64,000 nt of DNA from assembly GCF_022410535.1 (NCBI RefSeq), contig NZ_JAKNBL010000004.1, forward strand, positions 1 to 64,000, given 5' to 3'. The position numbers were made by a program, and so were the translations under genes. The notes below the pieces were generated by a model. The model did no database searches and had not been told where the DNA came from. It worked only from the letters and a program-made list of their open reading frames with translations. Below, in pieces: positions 1 to 7,831 of this stretch (positions are counted from its first letter, which is position 1; every line of letters starts with the position of its first letter). Source of the DNA: Pelotomaculum terephthalicicum JT (GTDB taxonomy: Bacteria > Bacillota > Desulfotomaculia > Desulfotomaculales > Pelotomaculaceae).

Positions 1-683
1 GGTTTGCTGCGGGGATAGGCTGCGGTGACAACAGGGGTGCCGTCACCAGCGATACTGAGCGCGCCCATATCCCCGAGCAATCCGAGCCTTGCTGATACCG
101 CAAGAAATTGAGATTGGAAGAAACGGAATAGACGATCCATTGGCAAATCCTTTTGCGTGTTTATATGGCGCATCATCCAGTTGGCTAAGCGCATAATGCG
201 GCCATGTGTTGTTGTTGGGGCTTTTTCACCCTTCTTCTTGCCCTTCTTTGGTTTCCGCTTGCGCTTGTTCATATGAGGCCTAATGCTATTTTTAGAAGCA
301 GCCCATAAACGAGCAAAGAAATCATAGAACGTGCCAACGCCGGGAACGTCACCGGGTTCAAAACCGCTGAGGATAGCATAGAGAGGAACACGGTGCAGTT
401 CGTCAACCCATGCAGTAATGCCGATTTCCGGTTTGGTGAGCAAAAAGAGCAGAAACGAACGGAGCATGGAGGCAGGATCACGGGGTGCAGGACCTCTGGC
501 GCAGTAAAGATCACGAAGTGACGTCGTGATGTCAGCCAGGTTCGTGATCCAGAGCTTGGTGATAAGGGGCCAGTCCTTATTGACGAGAACGAGCAGCCCA
601 CCGGCATAGTGTTGTTGCAGTTGTTCGATGACAAAGCTTTGGTACGTTTCATGCAGTTTAATGACAGGTTTCAAAATAAACAT
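1..683 (-). CDS. DDE transposase, N-terminal part (cut by window edge)
   Basis: An uninterrupted reading frame runs leftward from ATG at 683-681 to the window edge, about 227 codons. It has the look of an IS4/IS5-like transposase. An N-terminal helical region contains RSFLLFLL and TAWVDELHR, then GVGTFYDFFARLW, then a strongly basic Lys/Arg stretch (around residues 125-140). Near the left edge there is AGDGTPV, which looks like the first catalytic Asp of a DDE fold. The C-terminal half with the remaining Asp and Glu lies outside the window. AGGAGG at 712-718 is about 28 bases before the ATG, farther than usual, so the start is not certain. The IS family is not assigned. It probably moves its own element by cut-and-paste. 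Confidence 0.72.
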   Translation of the reverse strand, partial: MFILKPVIKLHETYQSFVIEQLQQHYAGGLLVLVNKDWPLITKLWITNLADITTSLRDLYCARGPAPRDPASMLRSFLLFLLTKPEIGITAWVDELHRVPLYAILSGFEPGDVPGVGTFYDFFARLWAASKNSIRPHMNKRKRKPKKGKKKGEKAPTTTHGRIMRLANWMMRHINTQKDLPMDRLFRFFQSQFLAVSARLGLLGDMGALSIAGDGTPVVTAAYPRSK

Positions 684-817
684 CCCAATCGCAATTAGTA
701 AGGAAAAATATTCCTCCTAACCGATTCTGGGGTTATTCTGGAAATGTCAAGTGTTTCCGACAAATTTCACAACAATATTTTAGATCCGAATTCCCAATTG
801 GATGCGGATTTAAAAAA

Positions 818-845
818 AATTCCTCTATGGTAAGTAGGAGGAATT
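818..845 (+). promoter_or_regulatory. hairpin covering a Shine-Dalgarno sequence
   Basis: AATTCCTC (818-825) and GAGGAATT (838-845) form a perfect 8-bp stem with a 12-base loop. The right arm contains most of the AGGAGG that would serve the small ORF starting at 854, so translation could be held back by this fold. No experimental family is recognised. Confidence 0.35.
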
Positions 846-853
846 CAATAACG

Positions 854-967
854 ATGGTTCAAGCAAAGCCTTGTGCCATCTGCCTCGGCGAATGCCGAGA
901 GGCTATTTTTATTAACTGTTGGAATCATAGCGGTTCTATAAAGTTACACCTCCCATCAAAATATTAA
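854..967 (+). CDS. possible 37-residue cysteine-containing peptide
   Basis: A short ORF with a good ribosome binding site (TAGGAGGA at 835-842, ATG at 854) encodes 37 residues with four cysteines, including the cluster PCAICLGEC. No family is recognised. A terminator-like hairpin (882-903) lies inside the frame, which argues that this may be an untranslated leader or an IS remnant instead of a gene. The region 684-1060 between the transposase and recQ otherwise shows only AT-rich sequence with no gene. Confidence 0.25.
   Translation: MVQAKPCAICLGECREAIFINCWNHSGSIKLHLPSKY
882..910 (+). terminator. candidate rho-independent terminator
   Basis: GCCTCGGC (882-889), loop GAAT, and GCCGAGAGGC (894-903) pair with a two-base bulge and are followed by TATTTTTA. 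It fits an intrinsic terminator for a transcript entering from the left on the plus strand. Confidence 0.4.
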
Positions 968-1060
968 AGATTAGATGAATCTGCAAATAATTCCTCTAAA
1001 ATATTTGTATTTTATAAATAAAATATTAATATGTCGAAACATGACTGTTGTTTAATGGGC

Positions 1061-3196
1061 TCAAGTTTGTTCTCCTGTCATCAGTCTGTATTTGCACAAC
1101 ACGGCCTTAATGGCAAAGTAATCCACCCCGGCCGGCAATTCTTCCTTGATGGGCCTTAATCTTTGAGCGCCGACCTCTTCAATTTTCTGCAAGATTAAGG
1201 CTTCATATTCTTGCGGGATAAAGTCGTCCCAATCGATGTGGTGACCTTCCAGGCCGCACCGGACGAGGTGGTCTTGAATGGTGACCGCGCTCAAGCCTCT
1301 TTGTCTGGCAATTTCTGGAATAGTGACGCCTTCCCGGTACAGGTGCAGAGTCATCAGGTGGCTCGGCGTTTCATTGTCCCGCACCTTTTTCCCGGCGGGC
1401 TTCCCCTGCCGGAGGATAATTCCCTTTTCGGCCACGTATTTCTGAATCAACTCCAGGAACTGCCCGCCGTAGCTTGCAAATTTCCTTTGCCCGACCCCCT
1501 TGATGGACAGCATGGCGTGTTGATCTGCCGGCAGGCGGATGGACATTTCCCGCAGGGTGCTGTCCGCGAAAACTATATAAGGAGGTACTCCCTCTTTTTG
1601 CGCAATCTCTTTGCGCAATCCGCGCAATTGTTCAAAAAGTGAGTCGTCCACAGTGGCGGCCGCTTCTTTTATCCTTACCTTGAGCATCACTTTTTCCAAC
1701 CCTTTCAGGACGGGAAAGGCCCGGGGAGTCAACCTGGCCACGGGGTACTGGCCCTCCGTCAGCTGAATGTACCCTTCGGCAATCAGTACATTGGCAAAGT
1801 CGCTGATTTGCTTCAGGGTCCGGTCTTTCATCAGGCCGTAGGTGGACAATTCGTTAAACCCGTAACGCAGCACTTTTTTGTTCAAGGAACCTTTTAAAAC
1901 TTCCGCCGCCATTGAAATTCCGAACTGTTCCCGCAGGCGCAGGATGCAGGAAAAGAGCATCTGGGCGTCAACTGTTTGATCAACCAGTTCGGTTTTTTCG
2001 TTGCAGGTGCCGCAGTTCCCGCATTCCTCCGCTATGCTCTCTTCTCCGAAATACCGCAAAATATATTTTCTCAGGCAGTGCGGGGTATGGCAATAATCTA
2101 CCATGGCCTGCAATTTCCGGTACTCGTTCAGCTTTCTTTCCGGTGTATATTGCGTCTGCTCGATAAGGAATTTTTGAATCTGGATGTCCTGCGGGCCAAA
2201 CAGCAAGACACATTCCCCCGGCCCGTCGTCCCTTCCGGCGCGGCCGGCTTCCTGGTAGTAAGCCTCCATGTTTTTGGGCAGGTTGTAGTGGATCACATAG
2301 CGGACGTTGGACTTGTCGATACCCATGCCAAAAGCGTTCGTGGCAACCATAATCCGGATGTCGTCGTAAAGGAACTTGTCCTGGCTGCCGGTTCGCTCTT
2401 CTTCACTCAGTCCGGCGTGGTATTTTCCTGCGGAGTATCCTTTCTTACAAAGAAACTCGTACAGATTGTCCACTTCTTTCCGGGTCGCCGCGTAAATGAT
2501 GCCGGCCTCCTCTTTCCGGCCGGCCAAGTACTCCAGTAAAAAGTCCCTTTTGTTCTCGCCCCGGATTACGGAAAAAAACAGGTTCTCCCGGTTGAAGCCC
2601 GTTACCACAAGCCGCGGATTGCTCAAGCCGAGCATCTTGACGATATCCTGGCGCACCTCGGCTGTGGCGGTCGCGGTAAAGGCTGCCACAGGCGGCCGGT
2701 GGGGCAGTTCCTGAATAAATTGACCAATCGCCAAATAACTGGGCCGGAAGTCGTGACCCCACTGAGACACGCAATGAGCTTCGTCCACAGCCAGTAAAGA
2801 AACCGGCAGTGCTCCAACGCTGGCGAGAAACCGGTTTGATTCCAATCTCTCGGGCGCCACGTAAAGCAGCTTGAATTTCCCCCGTTTTGCCCGGCTGATT
2901 CTCTCCTCCACCTCCGCATAGCTCAAGCTGCTGTTGATAAAAGTTCCCGGAATGCCCAAACCGTCGAGGGAGTCCACCTGATCCTTCATCAGGGAAATCA
3001 AGGGGGAGAAAACCAGGGTCAGGCCGGGAAACAGCAAAGCAGGGATTTGGTAGCAGGCGGACTTGCCGCCGCCCGTGGGCATTATCCCCAAGGTGTCCCT
3101 GCCTTGCAGAATGCTTTCAATAATCGGCTCCTGCCCTTTTTTAAAGGAGGAGTAGCCGAAATGTTCTTTTAAAATCGTCCGGGCCTTTTGCAACAT
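1061..3196 (-). CDS. recQ: ATP-dependent DNA helicase RecQ
   Basis: A 3'-5' DNA helicase of the RecQ family that unwinds recombination and stalled-fork intermediates in the cytoplasm. The 711 residues show Walker A MPTGGGKS near residues 39-46, the helicase II motif as DEAH followed by CVSQWGHDFRPSY, and TATAT and QEAGRAGRDDGP in the second RecA-like lobe. A zinc-binding RQC region carries a cysteine cluster (CGNCGTC) near residue 390, and an HRDC domain lies at about 510-590. After HRDC there is a helix-turn-helix extension (around 615-660, IPEIARQRGLS) typical of Firmicute RecQ proteins with the extra RecQ-associated HTH. The length is usual for this subfamily. The gene stands alone, with no operon partner apparent. 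Confidence 0.96.
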   Translation of the reverse strand: MLQKARTILKEHFGYSSFKKGQEPIIESILQGRDTLGIMPTGGGKSACYQIPALLFPGLTLVFSPLISLMKDQVDSLDGLGIPGTFINSSLSYAEVEERISRAKRGKFKLLYVAPERLESNRFLASVGALPVSLLAVDEAHCVSQWGHDFRPSYLAIGQFIQELPHRPPVAAFTATATAEVRQDIVKMLGLSNPRLVVTGFNRENLFFSVIRGENKRDFLLEYLAGRKEEAGIIYAATRKEVDNLYEFLCKKGYSAGKYHAGLSEEERTGSQDKFLYDDIRIMVATNAFGMGIDKSNVRYVIHYNLPKNMEAYYQEAGRAGRDDGPGECVLLFGPQDIQIQKFLIEQTQYTPERKLNEYRKLQAMVDYCHTPHCLRKYILRYFGEESIAEECGNCGTCNEKTELVDQTVDAQMLFSCILRLREQFGISMAAEVLKGSLNKKVLRYGFNELSTYGLMKDRTLKQISDFANVLIAEGYIQLTEGQYPVARLTPRAFPVLKGLEKVMLKVRIKEAAATVDDSLFEQLRGLRKEIAQKEGVPPYIVFADSTLREMSIRLPADQHAMLSIKGVGQRKFASYGGQFLELIQKYVAEKGIILRQGKPAGKKVRDNETPSHLMTLHLYREGVTIPEIARQRGLSAVTIQDHLVRCGLEGHHIDWDDFIPQEYEALILQKIEEVGAQRLRPIKEELPAGVDYFAIKAVLCKYRLMTGEQT

Positions 3197-3230
3197 CCCT
3201 AATTCCCACTTTCAGTTTACGCAATTTCAA

Positions 3231-3362
3231 CTATAATATCGCATTTTTCCTGGACAGAGAAACCCTGCCCCTCTCCAAATCCACCGCTATTACACGCACC
3301 TTAACCACATCTCCAACGAAAACCGCGTCCATCGGGTGCTGTACAACAGCCAATTGGTCCAT
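3231..3362 (-). pseudogene. orphan S1 RNA-binding domain fragment (Tex-like)
   Basis: ATG at 3362 opens a 43-residue frame ending at TAG 3231. It contains VGDVVKVRVIAVDLERGRVS followed by LSRK, the C-terminal half of an S1 OB-fold as found at the end of the transcription accessory protein Tex. Only about half an S1 domain is present, so it is best read as a remnant. It starts 7 bases after the corA stop codon, and GGAGG inside the corA tail could allow coupled translation, so a short expressed peptide cannot be excluded. Confidence 0.6.
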
Positions 3363-3369
3363 TATTATT

Positions 3370-4434
3370 TTACAACCATTTCCTCCGCTTAAAATAAACC
3401 CCCATTAATATTCCAATAATAACCATGACCGACAAAACCACGGGATAGCTCCAACGCCACTGCAGCTCCGGCATATATGCGAAATTCATTCCATATACCC
3501 CTGCGATGAAGGTAAGGGGAATAAATATAGTCGTGATGATCGTCAATACTTTCATCACTTCACTTATTCTATTATTGATACTCGAAAGGTAGATGTCCAA
3601 CATCCCGGTAATCATGTCACGGTATGTCTCTATAGTGTCAATCACCTGAATCGTATGATCATAAACATCCCTGAGATAAATCCCGGTGGATTCCTTAATC
3701 AGCGGCGTATCTCCTCTTTCCAGCCCGCCAATCACCTCTCTTAAAGGCCAAACCGACTTACTGAGAAATAGCATGTCTGTCTTTAACCGATGAATTGACT
3801 TTAAAGTGACTGGTGACGGATTTGTCACCAGTCTTTCTTCCAGAAATTCAATTTTTTCTCCCAGTTCTTCCAGCACCACAAAATAGTTGTCGACTATCGA
3901 GTCTACCAAGGCATAAAAAAGATAATCCGCCCCCATTTTTCTTATGCGGCCCAATCCACTCCTGATCCGCTCCTTAAGCTGATTAAATATTTCTCCTTCT
4001 CTTTCCTGGAAGGAAAGGACATAATTCGGACCAAGGATGATACTGATCTGTTCGGTAACCACACTTTTGCTTTTGCTGTCAAAAAACAACATCTTCAGAA
4101 TAATATAAATGTAGTCACCGAAATCTTCCATTTTAGGACGATGGCCGGTATTTAAGATATCTTCCAAAAGCAAAGGATGAAGCCCAAAGCATTTACCTAT
4201 TTTTTCTATTACCTCGACCTGATGAATACCGTCAACATTTATCCATGTCACGGCCGGACTGTCTTTATACAGCTCGCACTCGTCAACGGTCTCAATTTGT
4301 TTTTCCTGAAAACTCTGTTCATGATACTCAAACAGCGTTATTTTTATTTCTTCTTTTCTCTCCTCGCCGATATGAACCAGAGTCCCGGGACTAAGACCTG
4401 CTTTTTTTGATTCTTGCCCAATGTATTTAGACAA
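3370..4434 (-). CDS. corA: magnesium/cobalt transporter CorA
   Basis: A pentameric inner-membrane channel for Mg2+ (and Co2+) uptake. The 354 residues have the expected layout. A long mainly acidic and helical cytoplasmic N-terminal domain is followed by two C-terminal transmembrane segments, the first ending in the signature YGMNF (around residues 314-318), and a basic tail KRRKW. The start is TTG at 4434-4432 with a weak GGTG ribosome binding site, and no ATG is better placed. It lies just upstream of the orphan S1 fragment and is transcribed in the same direction as recQ. In an organism with a large B12 operon it could also admit cobalt, but the sequence alone does not show this. Confidence 0.95.
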   Translation of the reverse strand: MSKYIGQESKKAGLSPGTLVHIGEERKEEIKITLFEYHEQSFQEKQIETVDECELYKDSPAVTWINVDGIHQVEVIEKIGKCFGLHPLLLEDILNTGHRPKMEDFGDYIYIILKMLFFDSKSKSVVTEQISIILGPNYVLSFQEREGEIFNQLKERIRSGLGRIRKMGADYLFYALVDSIVDNYFVVLEELGEKIEFLEERLVTNPSPVTLKSIHRLKTDMLFLSKSVWPLREVIGGLERGDTPLIKESTGIYLRDVYDHTIQVIDTIETYRDMITGMLDIYLSSINNRISEVMKVLTIITTIFIPLTFIAGVYGMNFAYMPELQWRWSYPVVLSVMVIIGILMGVYFKRRKWL

Positions 4435-4660
4435 CCCAAATCACCACGTTTCTAAAAATCAGGGGGTAAAAGTCAACAGTTCTAATATTTAGGATACCCC
4501 CGGCATGACAGATATTTTCGTCAAGCTCTTTTCTACTGTCAGTAGTATTATTCCTTCAGAAAATTAAATGGTTTTTCTAAATAATTCCCTTATTAGTCTT
4601 GCGCGAATGGGCTTATCAACTTTATAATCTATCAATAAGTCGAAATTTGGAGGAGCACAA

Positions 4661-5914
4661 ATGCCAGCAAAAAATATACCTTTTTCCAAGGAGCAGCTAA
4701 GCGAGATTATCGCACGTTATCCAACCCCATTTCATATATACGATGAAGCAGCTATCCGGGCCAATGCCCGTGAATTGGTGACGGAGTTCGCCTGGGCGCC
4801 GGTATTTAAGGAATATTTCGCCGTAAAAGCCACACCCAACCCGTTTATCTTAAAGCTCTTACACGAGGAAGGTCTTGGCGCAGATTGCAGTTCTCTGGCG
4901 GAGTTGATCCTGGCTGAAAAATCCGGCATTCTAGGTGAGGAAATCATGTTTACCTCGAATGACACACCTTTTCAAGAATACCGCCTGGCCAGGAGACTCG
5001 GCGCGGTAATAAACCTTGACGATATCACCCATATTGAATACCTGGATAAGCACGCCGGTCTGCCGGAGCTGCTATCCTTCCGTTATAATCCCGGGCCGCT
5101 CCGGTCCGGCGGCAACTCCATTATCGGCAATCCGGAGGAATCCAAATACGGCCTCACCATGGAACAGCTAATGGATGCTTACAGGATCGTTCAAGCCAAA
5201 GGGGTCAAGCGCTTTGGGCTGCACACCATGATTATTTCGAATCAGTTGGATCCCAACTTTTTTATTGAAACTGCCAGCATGATGTTCGATCTGGTCGTGG
5301 AAATATATCGTTCACTGGGTATTCGCATGGAGATGGTAAACTTTGGCGGTGGTATCGGCATACCATACCGTCCGGAGGAAAAGGCAGTCGACCTGGCCTA
5401 TTTAAGCAAGGGCATCAGACGTGTTTACGAGGAAAAGATCGTTTCCAACGGCCTGCACCCTTTGAAACTGACCATGGAAAGCGGCCGGATGATCACCGGA
5501 CCTTACGGGTGTCTGGTTTCTACAGTGCTGCACAAAAAGAAGATTTATAAAAATTACGTCGGACTGGACGCCTGCATGGCCGATCTCATGCGTCCCGGCA
5601 TTTACGGCGCGTATCATCACATCACGGTAGTCGGCAAAGAGGACCAGCCGCACGATCATATTTATGATGTTACTGGCTCACTATGTGAAAACAACGACAA
5701 ATTTGCCATTGATCGCAAGCTGCCGGCAATTGAGGTCGGTGATATTCTGATCATTCATGACACCGGCGCACACGGACACGCCATGGGATTCAACTACAAC
5801 GGCAAGCTGCGGCCGGCCGAGCTGTTGCTGCAAACCGACGGAAGCGTGAAAATGATCAGGCGGGCCGAAACAGTCGAAGACTACTTTGCCACCCTTGATT
5901 TTTCCGGGCTGTAA
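4661..5914 (+). CDS. lysA: diaminopimelate decarboxylase-type PLP enzyme
   Basis: A fold-type III pyridoxal-phosphate decarboxylase (Orn/DAP/Arg decarboxylase group 2), most like diaminopimelate decarboxylase, the last step of lysine synthesis. The PLP lysine is K56 in FAVKATPNP. A glycine-rich phosphate-binding loop (NFGGGIGIPY), ESGRMITGPYG, GSLCENNDKFA and the C-terminal DTGAHGHAMG are all present. The cysteine in GSLCENND is the usual substrate-site residue from the partner subunit. The length (417) is standard. The ribosome binding site is GGAGG 7-8 bases before ATG. The gene stands alone, so specificity for meso-DAP against a related diamine or carboxynorspermidine substrate is inferred. 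Confidence 0.82.
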   Translation: MPAKNIPFSKEQLSEIIARYPTPFHIYDEAAIRANARELVTEFAWAPVFKEYFAVKATPNPFILKLLHEEGLGADCSSLAELILAEKSGILGEEIMFTSNDTPFQEYRLARRLGAVINLDDITHIEYLDKHAGLPELLSFRYNPGPLRSGGNSIIGNPEESKYGLTMEQLMDAYRIVQAKGVKRFGLHTMIISNQLDPNFFIETASMMFDLVVEIYRSLGIRMEMVNFGGGIGIPYRPEEKAVDLAYLSKGIRRVYEEKIVSNGLHPLKLTMESGRMITGPYGCLVSTVLHKKKIYKNYVGLDACMADLMRPGIYGAYHHITVVGKEDQPHDHIYDVTGSLCENNDKFAIDRKLPAIEVGDILIIHDTGAHGHAMGFNYNGKLRPAELLLQTDGSVKMIRRAETVEDYFATLDFSGL

Positions 5915-5930
5915 CTCCGAATCAGGGATT

Positions 5931-5993
5931 CCGAGTCAGGAGCGGGGCAGGGGACGATTCTCCGACTCACGCCTGACTCATTGCTCCAAAACC
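5931..5993. repeat. GC-rich short repeat element with GGGGACGATTCTC core
   Basis: Between the convergent lysA and site-2 protease genes there is a GC-rich patch with inverted GAGTCAGG/CCTGACTC arms and the core GGGGACGATTCTC. The core differs by one base from GGGGACGGTTCTC in the larger inverted repeat at 41035-41105. It looks like a small repetitive extragenic element, possibly acting as a terminator between convergent genes. Confidence 0.45.
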
Positions 5994-6028
5994 ATTGCTC
6001 TATTCCAATTACACAGAATCATATATCA

Positions 6029-6751
6029 TTAGATCCCTGGAACATATCTCCCGACATCAAGCACTGTGGCATAAACCATAAGACCAATTAAAAACACCCA
6101 GCCGACTAAGGCGAGTGGAACATGCAGCCGTAAAAACTTCGGGTGAATTTTTTCCAGCAGGTACAATATAATTTTCCCACCGTCTAAAGCGGGAATTGGC
6201 AGCAAATTCAGCACAGCCAGGTTAAGACTTAGAATAATTGAAAAATCCAATATTCTCAGCACATCTACACCTACATACTGTCCGCCCCCTACGACAATTC
6301 CAACAACGCCGGAGAGTTGTTCGGAATTGGAGAACAAGGTTGGAATTGCGATTATAAAATTCACCAATAAACCCGACGTCTGTAAAAATGGTTTAATAAA
6401 AATACCGTTTAATGAAAAACCCGAAGCCATAACATTCATTATCCCGAAGAAAAACAAAATGAGGATTATGTTTGCAACCGGACCGCCAAGTGAAAATATC
6501 AGTCTCTTATATATGGGGATTTGAAAAAATTCGGCTTCATCTTCGATTTCAGGCAGCACATATCCCCCTATGGGGATCAACGACAGCCAATATTCAGTAT
6601 CTCCTCTTTTGCATCCCCACAACTTGGGGCCAAAACCAATCGAAAACCGGGCAATAGGCACTTTCAACCAGCGCGCCGCAAGAAAATGTCCCAGCTCATG
6701 AGCAGTGATCAGAAAGCCAATTAAAAAAACAACAACAAGGTATGTCATCAC
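6029..6751 (-). CDS. site-2-type membrane metalloprotease (M50), PDZ-less
   Basis: An intramembrane zinc protease of the M50/S2P family. The zinc motif HELGH (H18, E19, H22) lies in the first transmembrane segment. The third ligand is in NLLPIPALDGG (D190) near the C-terminal membrane segments, and GGPVANI (89-95) is also conserved. At 240 residues it lacks the PDZ domains found in RseP/RasP, so it is a minimal form. It is transcribed divergently from the HtrA-like protease at 6916 with a 164-base shared promoter region. This pairing suggests sequential cleavage of a membrane substrate, though none is identified here. Confidence 0.85.
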   Translation of the reverse strand: MMTYLVVVFLIGFLITAHELGHFLAARWLKVPIARFSIGFGPKLWGCKRGDTEYWLSLIPIGGYVLPEIEDEAEFFQIPIYKRLIFSLGGPVANIILILFFFGIMNVMASGFSLNGIFIKPFLQTSGLLVNFIIAIPTLFSNSEQLSGVVGIVVGGGQYVGVDVLRILDFSIILSLNLAVLNLLPIPALDGGKIILYLLEKIHPKFLRLHVPLALVGWVFLIGLMVYATVLDVGRYVPGI

Positions 6752-6915
6752 AATTTTCTCCTCTCATTTTCAAGAAAATAAGACAATTTCAGTATAACAT
6801 AGTTTTCTTCAGTGATATTATAAATTCTGTCCCTCCCCTGTTTTTTTTGTTATAGTGTGATCATACAAGCATATCTTGCATAGCCGGCAAACTTTTAAAA
6901 GCGAGTGGTTAATCA

Positions 6916-7728
6916 ATGGATAAAAACGATCCGTTATTAGAAGAAAATTTAGAAGATGGAACCGGCTCACCAACGGAAGATTTCGAGGAAGCTCCAAACC
7001 GGCGTTCCCCGTTGCTGCGCCTGGTGGCTCTGATTACTGTCCTGGCGTTTATCGGGCTGGTTGTTGCTACGTCGTGGCCCGATCAAAAGATTCCTCTGGC
7101 TGAGCTTGTCAGCAAATCCTACCAGCTTAAGAATGACACCAGTACCGATCTGGCGCAGGCTGTGGTGCTAATCAACGTGCTTTCCCGCAGTCAAGGCGCT
7201 TCTATCGCCGTAGAGCAAAAAACCGGCACCGGGTTCAATATCGATCCAAGCGGAGTAATAATAACAAATCACCATGTAATTGAGGACACCTTAAATATGA
7301 CTATAACGTTTCCTGACGGAAAAGTGTATAAAGCCGCGCGCTGGTCGAGCAAGCCGGAATCCGACTTGGCGGTAATTGTTTTAGAGGCGGAAGGACTTCC
7401 GGCGGTACCTGTCGGTACAACAACACCACCCGCTCCGGGTGATAAAATCAAGTTGGTGGGAAATCCATTGGCGCTTAACAGCATAATGGTTGAAGGAAAT
7501 GTCGGACAGTACCTGAGAGTAAAGGATATGCAGGGCAAAATATTCAGTATCGACGCCCCCATTTATCCGGGCAACAGCGGCAGCCCTGTGTTCAATATGA
7601 ACGGTCAGGTTGTGGGAGTGGTTTTTGGCAGCATAAGCTGGCAAGAAGGCGGAAATGAAAAGGCGGCCGGTGTAGCCGTGACCATTGACGAAGCGCTGGC
7701 TTTGATATCAGCGCTTCATATGCAATAA
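6916..7728 (+). CDS. membrane-anchored HtrA/trypsin-like serine protease without PDZ
   Basis: A 270-residue S1C-type protease. It has an acidic cytoplasmic N-terminus, one transmembrane anchor (about residues 33-52) and then an extracytoplasmic trypsin fold with the triad H120 (TNHHV), D150 (ESDLAV) and S221 (GNSGSP). The usual C-terminal PDZ domain of DegP/DegS is missing; the protein ends shortly after the last barrel strand. It probably degrades or senses damaged proteins at the outer face of the membrane. It is divergent from the site-2 protease gene. The ribosome binding site (GCGAGTGG) is weak. Confidence 0.85.
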   Translation: MDKNDPLLEENLEDGTGSPTEDFEEAPNRRSPLLRLVALITVLAFIGLVVATSWPDQKIPLAELVSKSYQLKNDTSTDLAQAVVLINVLSRSQGASIAVEQKTGTGFNIDPSGVIITNHHVIEDTLNMTITFPDGKVYKAARWSSKPESDLAVIVLEAEGLPAVPVGTTTPPAPGDKIKLVGNPLALNSIMVEGNVGQYLRVKDMQGKIFSIDAPIYPGNSGSPVFNMNGQVVGVVFGSISWQEGGNEKAAGVAVTIDEALALISALHMQ

Positions 7729-7831
7729 TTCTTATTATAACCTGATGTTGTTTTGAATTTCTTCCTTATTCTAAACAATATACCACTTTGCATATCAGGA
7801 TTCTTTCAAATATCTATTTATAACCGACTAA

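Noticed and set aside
269-652. 127-residue minus-strand reading frame
   Set aside because: It is a shifted frame inside the transposase gene (1-683); the transposase frame is open to the window edge and has protein-family character.
1976-2539. 187-residue plus-strand frame opposite recQ
   Set aside because: It lies fully antisense to recQ, has no ribosome binding site and no family resemblance.
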